A DNA stretch of 11,245 bases from the NCBI GenBank assembly GCA_041619315.1, contig JBFKEC010000095.1:1-11245 (forward strand), given 5' to 3'. The DNA comes from Oceanococcus sp041619315. Its GTDB lineage: Bacteria > Pseudomonadota > Gammaproteobacteria > Nevskiales > Oceanococcaceae. Position numbers and translations under genes: made by a program. The stretch's first letter is position 1; every line of letters begins with the position of its first letter. This document shows positions 7,178 to 11,245 of this stretch, piece by piece. A model generated the notes under the pieces. That model saw only the letters and a list, made by a program, of their open reading frames with translations. It searched no databases and was not told the origin of the DNA.

Positions 7178-7246
7178 GATGTGAACTTTTTAGAAAGGTT
7201 CATTGCTATTGGCTACAACGGCTTCTTTTGCTCTTTGTTGGTGCGA

Positions 7247-7259
7247 CGCACTCAGTGCG
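7247..7259. repeat. Palindrome CGCACT-C-AGTGCG
   Basis: Perfect 6-bp arms surround a single central C. This tight 13-bp dyad lies between the two AACAGC-type repeats and about 107 bases upstream of the membrane protein start. It is more like a protein-binding dyad than an RNA hairpin, because the loop is too small. Confidence 0.4.
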
Positions 7260-7269
7260 CAGGCAAATA

Positions 7270-7284
7270 AACAGCCGTGCTGTT
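7270..7284. repeat. Inverted repeat AACAGC-CGT-GCTGTT
   Basis: Perfect 6-bp arms flank a 3-base centre. The arms have the same sequence as the inner six bases of the repeat at 7154-7177, about 110 bases away, but the spacing is 3 instead of 10. Confidence 0.5.
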
Positions 7285-7302
7285 GGACATGGGGCAAAAC
7301 AG

Positions 7303-7320
7303 GCCGCAAGACGAAGCGGC
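7303..7320. repeat. Inverted repeat GCCGC-N8-GCGGC
   Basis: Perfect 5-bp G+C arms flank an 8-base A-rich loop (AAGACGAA). This could form a small hairpin in the leader of the plus-strand gene at 7366. No T-run follows, so it is not a terminator. Confidence 0.35.
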
Positions 7321-7365
7321 GAGTGTTGCTCTATCATTTCCAGCCCGACGCGCGAGACTCGATTG

Positions 7366-7716
7366 ATGACGCAACTGGCTCTGGCCTTGATGACCGCACT
7401 GCTCAGCAGCGCTTTAACCTGGTGTTTCGCTCTGATCTGGTACCGCACGCGTTTGCGCCATCAGCTTGATAGCGTGCGTGACGAGTTGGCCGAAGAGATC
7501 GAATCACGCGTTCGCAAAGGTGCGATCAGCGCTGGCGAAGAGCTGTTGCCCGAGTTTCGTCGTGAAGTCACGGAAGGATTTCGTGAGGCCATGCGGGGGG
7601 TTGCGCGCGGCGATGTGGCCAAAGAAATGGCCCGAACCGGGGCTGAAATTGTCGGTGGCAGCCTGGATTCGTTGTTCGGCAGCAACAAAAAACGCAGCAA
7701 AATGCGCCCCTGGTAG
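7366..7716 (+). CDS. Small single-span membrane protein of unknown function
   Basis: I do not recognise this 116-residue protein. Residues 4-26 form one strongly hydrophobic membrane segment, followed by R27, R29 and R31, which suggests the long C-terminal part is cytoplasmic. Residues 27-52 form a charged, probably coiled helix (VRDELAEEIESRVRKG). A conserved-looking segment follows (SAGEELLPEFRREVTEGFREA, 55-75), then TGAEIVGGSLDSLFG (91-105) and a basic tail (KKRSKMRPW). ATG 7366 is chosen because the membrane segment starts directly after it. A TTG-initiated extension to 7228 would cover the inverted repeats and adds only low-complexity Arg/Ala/Ser residues. The Shine-Dalgarno is weak. 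The gene converges on the RND permease with a 14-base gap. Codon use and the smooth helical pattern support a real gene; the function is unknown. Confidence 0.75.
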   Translation: MTQLALALMTALLSSALTWCFALIWYRTRLRHQLDSVRDELAEEIESRVRKGAISAGEELLPEFRREVTEGFREAMRGVARGDVAKEMARTGAEIVGGSLDSLFGSNKKRSKMRPW

Positions 7717-7730
7717 GCGCCACACGCGGT

Positions 7731-10700
7731 CTAGCGCTCAGCGACCACGTCAACATCACGCCTGGAATTGCCCAGCGCCTGTTCATACAGGCTCAATAGA
7801 GTCGGAACCAGTATCAAGACCAGCGCCGTGGCAAATGCCAAGCCGAATGTGATGGATGTGGCCATTGGGATCATGAATCGCGCCTGCAAACTGGTTTCGA
7901 ACATCAACGGCGTAAGGCCGGCAATCGTTGTCAGTGAAGTCAGCATCACTGCACGCAAACGCTGACAGCTGGCTTCAACCAGTGCGTTGTGAACCGAAAG
8001 ACCGCGTTCACGCAATTCCTTGTAGAACGCCACCAGAATGATTGAATCGTTGACCACGATGCCGGACAAGCCGAAAAACCCGAACAGCGACAAGATGGTC
8101 AGATCCAGGCCCATGACCCAATGACCAAATAAGGCTCCGACCAGCCCAAACGGGATAATGCTCATGACCACCAACGGCCAGCCGTAAGAGCCGAACACCC
8201 AGGCCAGAACCAGATAAATCATGGCCAGGCCGTAAAGCATCCCGCGCTGCATATCGCCAAGTGTCGCGGCCTGATCTTCAGCCTGGCCGGTGAAGGCGAA
8301 CTGAACCGGATAGCGCGATGACAAGTCCGGCAGAACATCGTTCTGCAGGTCAGCGCGTATACGGTTGCTATTGGCAATCTGTTCAATCACGTCAGCGGTC
8401 ACCTTAACCGCCAGCTGCCCACCAGCATGACGCAAGCGTTCAAAGCCCCTGCGTGCATGCAATTCGACCACATTGCCGAGCAACACACTTCGCCCATCAG
8501 GCAGGCGCACGGGCATGCCCTCCAGGCCACTTAAATGGTTGCGTTCTGCATCGCTACCGGTCACACGAACTTCCACCTCGTCGCCGCCGATCTGGATGAT
8601 TTGAACAATTTCACCCTCGAAGCTCGCACGCAGTTGCTGGCCGATATCGGCGGTACTGAGGCCCAGGGCTTTGCCCACGGCATTGAGCTCAAAAATGATT
8701 TGCTCACGTCCGTATGGGGTGTCGTCTTCAACCCCGGCGACGCCGGGCGTTGCAGCCAGAATGTCACTGAGCGCCAATGCGGCCTGCTTCAACGCACTCG
8801 CATCTTGCCCGGTGATGCGAATTTCAAGATCCCGGCCAGGCGGACCCAGTGATGGCTCGAATACACCGAAAGTGTCCATGTCCGGTGACCGCGTTACGCG
8901 CGATTCCAGTGCCTGTATGAAGGTTGCGTTGCGCACGTCGCGATGATCGGATGCGAGCAATTCAATTTGGATATGGGCGTACTGATCGCCAGTGCGGGTG
9001 AAGTTTGTACCCGGTTGAACCGCCATGCCCAGCCGCGTCACGGCAGTTTTCACCAGCCCGCCACCCAATGCATCATCAGTGGCCTGAATCTGGGCCTCGA
9101 TCTCCGCCATATGATTGGCAATGCGTGTGCGCGGTGTGCCGGCGCTAAAGCCGGCATTGGCGATCAGCATGTTGCCCTCGGGGGTGGGGAAGAACACAAA
9201 GCCGATTCGCCCGCCGGCGAGCAAACCGAAAACCAACAGCAAGGATGCAAATGCACCGGCCAGCACCAGCCTGCGGTGATTCAAAGCATGGCTAATGATC
9301 GGGCGAAAAATGTGGTCCCGAAAATGGTCAAATTGCGCGTTGAGCTTGCGTCGCCTTGCGCTTTCCGGGCGGTGATGTTGGCGCGCAAAGGCATGGCGCA
9401 GATGGCCGGGAAGTATCAGAAAGCTTTCGATCAACGATGCGATGATGACGCAGACAATGACCCAGGGAATGGCGCCTAGAATGGCGCCGATGTAATCGCC
9501 GATCAGCATCAGTGGCAAAAACGCCGCAATGGTTGTCAGCGAAGATGACAACACCGGCCAGAACATGCGCCGCGCACCGCGCTCGGCAGCCTGCAGCGGT
9601 TCTGCGCCCTGCTGGTAGTGGGTTAGGGCATCTTCGCCGACCACGATGGCGTCATCGACGATGATGCCCAGCGCCATGATCAAGGCAAACAGTGAAATCA
9701 TGTCGATGCTGCCGCCGATCAGATACAGCACCATCAGGGTCGCCATGAACGACACCGGGATGCCGACAGTCACCCAGAACGCCACCCGACCGCTGAGGAA
9801 CAGAAACAGGATCAGTACGACCAGGACCAGCCCACTGGCCCCGTTTTTGACCATCAACTGGATACGATCCTGCAGCGGTTTCCATTGTTCGTCGTAGACC
9901 CGGATATCAAAGCCGGGCGGCATCTGTTGACGAAAGCCGGCCAGCCACTCATCAACCGTGCGGGCCATGTCCAGCGTGTCGTCGGTGGTGGAGCGGTAGA
10001 GGGCCAGTTCCACCACCGTTTGACCATTCATGCGCATGCTCAGGGCGCCGTCGCGGGCACGACGAGAGACCGTAGCGATATCGCCCAGTGTGATGACGCT
10101 GCCGTCACTCTGGCTGTACAGCGGCAAGCGTGCGAAGCCGAGCTCCGAGCGGCGCTTTTCTACGGCGCGCAGCTCCCTTGAAATATCGGCCTGGCCCAGC
10201 TCGCCGGCCGGCACATCTTGGCTTTGACTGCGCACGCGTGCGGCAATATCCGGCAAAGACAGACCCAGCTCGTGCAGGGTGGCACGTTCAACCTGGATGG
10301 CAATTTCTTCTTCAGGTAGGCCCAGAATTCGGATTTCGGCAATCCCCTTGGCCAGCAGCTCCTGCTCCATGCGCTGCGCAACAGGACGCAGCTCGGCCAG
10401 ATTTTCCGGGCCACTGAGCACCAGCCGGCTGATCAATTCGCGATTCTCAAGAATCGTAATCAGGGGATCTTCAGCATCCTGAGGAAGATTGCGGATACCT
10501 GCGATGGCCTGATCAACTTCATCGGCAGCTGCCTGCAGGTCGGTGCCACTTTCGAAGCGCAGCCACACGCCGCCCCAGCCGCGCTTGGACACCGAGGTCA
10601 TTTCACGCACCCCGGCAATGTTGCGCACCTTGTCCTCGATGACATTGACCACCGCCTCCTCGACATCCTCGGCGCTGGCCCCGCTCCACGGCACCACCAC

Positions 10701-10844
10701 ATTGATGTAATCAATCGAGAAGGTTGGAAACAACTGAGTGTTGAGCTTGCTCAAGCCCCACAATCCAGCCATCAACATCAAGACCATCAACAGATTGCAG
10801 GCGACCGGATGCTGAGCGAAACGGCCGATAAGGTCCTTGCGCAT
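7731..10844 (-). CDS. RND-family efflux transporter permease
   Basis: This is a 1037-residue inner-membrane drug/proton antiporter of the RND superfamily (AcrB/MexB-like fold, usually about 1030-1050 residues, 12 membrane segments, working as a trimer). TM1 is at about 13-34. Two large periplasmic loops hold the porter regions (the first contains GVREMTSVSKRG; the second begins near GGRIGFVFFPTPEGNM). TM4 carries the proton-relay pair D397-D398 (GIIVDDAIVV). TM10 reads GLSGIVVNDSII with N932-D933, instead of the AcrB GLSAKNAIL with its relay lysine. The substrate cannot be read from the sequence. ATG 10844 is chosen because GAGG lies 5 bases upstream and the N-terminus MRKDLIGRFAQHP is typical of the family. 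An alternative ATG at 10871 overlaps the upstream gene by 8 bases and would add nine residues. It follows its adaptor gene with a 19-base gap. Confidence 0.95.
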   Translation of the reverse strand: MRKDLIGRFAQHPVACNLLMVLMLMAGLWGLSKLNTQLFPTFSIDYINVVVPWSGASAEDVEEAVVNVIEDKVRNIAGVREMTSVSKRGWGGVWLRFESGTDLQAAADEVDQAIAGIRNLPQDAEDPLITILENRELISRLVLSGPENLAELRPVAQRMEQELLAKGIAEIRILGLPEEEIAIQVERATLHELGLSLPDIAARVRSQSQDVPAGELGQADISRELRAVEKRRSELGFARLPLYSQSDGSVITLGDIATVSRRARDGALSMRMNGQTVVELALYRSTTDDTLDMARTVDEWLAGFRQQMPPGFDIRVYDEQWKPLQDRIQLMVKNGASGLVLVVLILFLFLSGRVAFWVTVGIPVSFMATLMVLYLIGGSIDMISLFALIMALGIIVDDAIVVGEDALTHYQQGAEPLQAAERGARRMFWPVLSSSLTTIAAFLPLMLIGDYIGAILGAIPWVIVCVIIASLIESFLILPGHLRHAFARQHHRPESARRRKLNAQFDHFRDHIFRPIISHALNHRRLVLAGAFASLLLVFGLLAGGRIGFVFFPTPEGNMLIANAGFSAGTPRTRIANHMAEIEAQIQATDDALGGGLVKTAVTRLGMAVQPGTNFTRTGDQYAHIQIELLASDHRDVRNATFIQALESRVTRSPDMDTFGVFEPSLGPPGRDLEIRITGQDASALKQAALALSDILAATPGVAGVEDDTPYGREQIIFELNAVGKALGLSTADIGQQLRASFEGEIVQIIQIGGDEVEVRVTGSDAERNHLSGLEGMPVRLPDGRSVLLGNVVELHARRGFERLRHAGGQLAVKVTADVIEQIANSNRIRADLQNDVLPDLSSRYPVQFAFTGQAEDQAATLGDMQRGMLYGLAMIYLVLAWVFGSYGWPLVVMSIIPFGLVGALFGHWVMGLDLTILSLFGFFGLSGIVVNDSIILVAFYKELRERGLSVHNALVEASCQRLRAVMLTSLTTIAGLTPLMFETSLQARFMIPMATSITFGLAFATALVLILVPTLLSLYEQALGNSRRDVDVVAER

Positions 10845-10863
10845 GTGGTCCTCTGACGAGGCC

Positions 10864-11245
10864 TCATTCATTGCCGATAACCTGAACTTTCAGCCCGGTG
10901 ACGGCGTTGGGCAGCTGTGTGGTGATGATCTGATCACCTGCGGCAATCTCGGCGCTGCGCAGCAGCAGTTGCGGCGCCGTGGCCCGATCATTGTCTGCGG
11001 CGTGGTAATCGCCAAGATTCTCGACCGTTACGCTTTTCAGGCGCCCGTCAGGCTCGACCACAAACACGCGCGAGAGGTCATACAACGCCGTGAATGGCGC
11101 TGCGATGGCTTGCGCTTGAGCAGGCAAGTGGAGCTCCAGGCTGACATTGGCATCGACCGGGAGCAAAGGATCACTGACCCGGAAATAAGCATTCTGACCT
11201 CCGCCACCGGCACTGACCGCCAGGCGAACCAAGGTGGCGGGCAAG
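10864..11245 (-). CDS. RND efflux membrane-fusion (periplasmic adaptor) protein, C-terminal part (partial)
   Basis: The last 127 codons of a gene that enters from the right edge; the N-terminus and any lipoprotein or signal sequence are outside the window. The visible part has the beta-barrel and membrane-proximal domains of HlyD/AcrA-type adaptors: DANVSLELHLPAQAQAIAAPFTALY, then VFVVEPDGRLKSVTVENLG, and near the end GDQIITTQLPNAVTGLKVQV, which corresponds to the usual 'G..VV...L..l.dG..V' ending. These proteins link the inner-membrane permease to an outer-membrane channel. Its position 19 bases upstream of the RND permease on the same strand confirms a pump operon; the stop is TGA at 10864-10866. 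It lacks the usual long C-terminal tail. Confidence 0.88.
   Translation of the reverse strand, partial: LPATLVRLAVSAGGGGQNAYFRVSDPLLPVDANVSLELHLPAQAQAIAAPFTALYDLSRVFVVEPDGRLKSVTVENLGDYHAADNDRATAPQLLLRSAEIAAGDQIITTQLPNAVTGLKVQVIGNE

Larger units (their letters stand above)
7148..7365. other. Gene-free, inverted-repeat-rich control region
   Basis: Between the H-NS-like promoter and the small membrane protein I see no convincing coding sequence: reading frames here begin with TTG or are antisense, and match no recognised family. The left part (to about 7235) is AT-rich; the right part is GC-rich. It contains four perfect inverted repeats, described separately. A TATCAT hexamer at 7332-7337 could be a -10 for the plus-strand gene at 7366, but I find no matching -35. 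The region may hold upstream control sites for both divergent genes. Confidence 0.5.

Noticed and set aside
7206..7448. An 80-codon minus-strand frame across the repeat-rich region
   Set aside because: It partly overlaps the small membrane protein on the opposite strand, has low-complexity Arg/Ser/Cys content and matches no recognised family.
7704..7720. GCGCC/GGCGC hairpin at the end of the small membrane protein gene
   Set aside because: It overlaps the stop codon, has 5-bp arms and no T-run, so it is not supported as a terminator for either convergent gene.
10845..10871. ATG 10871 as start of the RND permease
   Set aside because: It would overlap the adaptor gene by 8 bases and lacks a good ribosome binding site; ATG 10844 has GAGG 5 bases upstream and gives a typical RND N-terminus. 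It cannot be fully excluded.
1..11245. CRISPR arrays, tRNA genes, insertion sequences or phage attachment sites
   Set aside because: No regularly spaced repeats, cloverleaf sequences, transposase motifs or flanking duplications were seen on either strand.

Overview
The window looks like chromosomal DNA of a non-enteric gammaproteobacterium of moderate-to-high GC content. The reasons are an orn gene, a small HvrA-type H-NS family protein with a C-terminal GRGRKP motif, a phhB-type pterin dehydratase, an Mfd that matches the gammaproteobacterial form from end to end, and a tightly packed RND pump operon. I cannot name the genus. There are no tRNA or rRNA genes, insertion sequences, CRISPR arrays or prophage genes.

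Positions 1-6067 are read leftwards on the minus strand. A promoter-like pair at 6062-6090 drives phhB (4a-carbinolamine dehydratase), then a divergent DAHP-synthase-family aldolase, then mfd (transcription-repair coupling factor). The three coding regions are joined by 4-base stop/start overlaps (ATGA, GTGA), so they are almost certainly co-transcribed and translationally coupled. After a 76-base gap comes the first part of a membrane-anchored sensor with a dCache-like extracytoplasmic domain; it runs off the left edge, so its output domain is not visible.

Positions 6068-7147 hold orn (oligoribonuclease, plus strand) and, convergent to it, a small H-NS-like nucleoid protein (minus strand). 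A strong bidirectional hairpin terminator lies between them. The H-NS-like gene has a near-consensus promoter with an A-tract spacer. The roughly 300 bases from 7066 to 7365 contain no convincing gene but several short perfect inverted repeats, two of which share the same AACAGC/GCTGTT arms.

Positions 7366-11245 hold a small, unrecognised single-span membrane protein (plus strand). It converges, with a 14-base gap, on an RND-family inner-membrane efflux permease (minus strand) preceded by the C-terminal end of its membrane-fusion (periplasmic adaptor) partner, which runs off the right edge. No outer-membrane channel gene is visible.

Most of the window is ordinary housekeeping and efflux DNA. 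The points most worth a second look are the aldolase with changed active-site motifs fixed in an overlapping operon with phhB and mfd, the repeat-rich control region between the H-NS-like gene and the small membrane protein, and that membrane protein itself. I did not find anything I would confidently call a new system.
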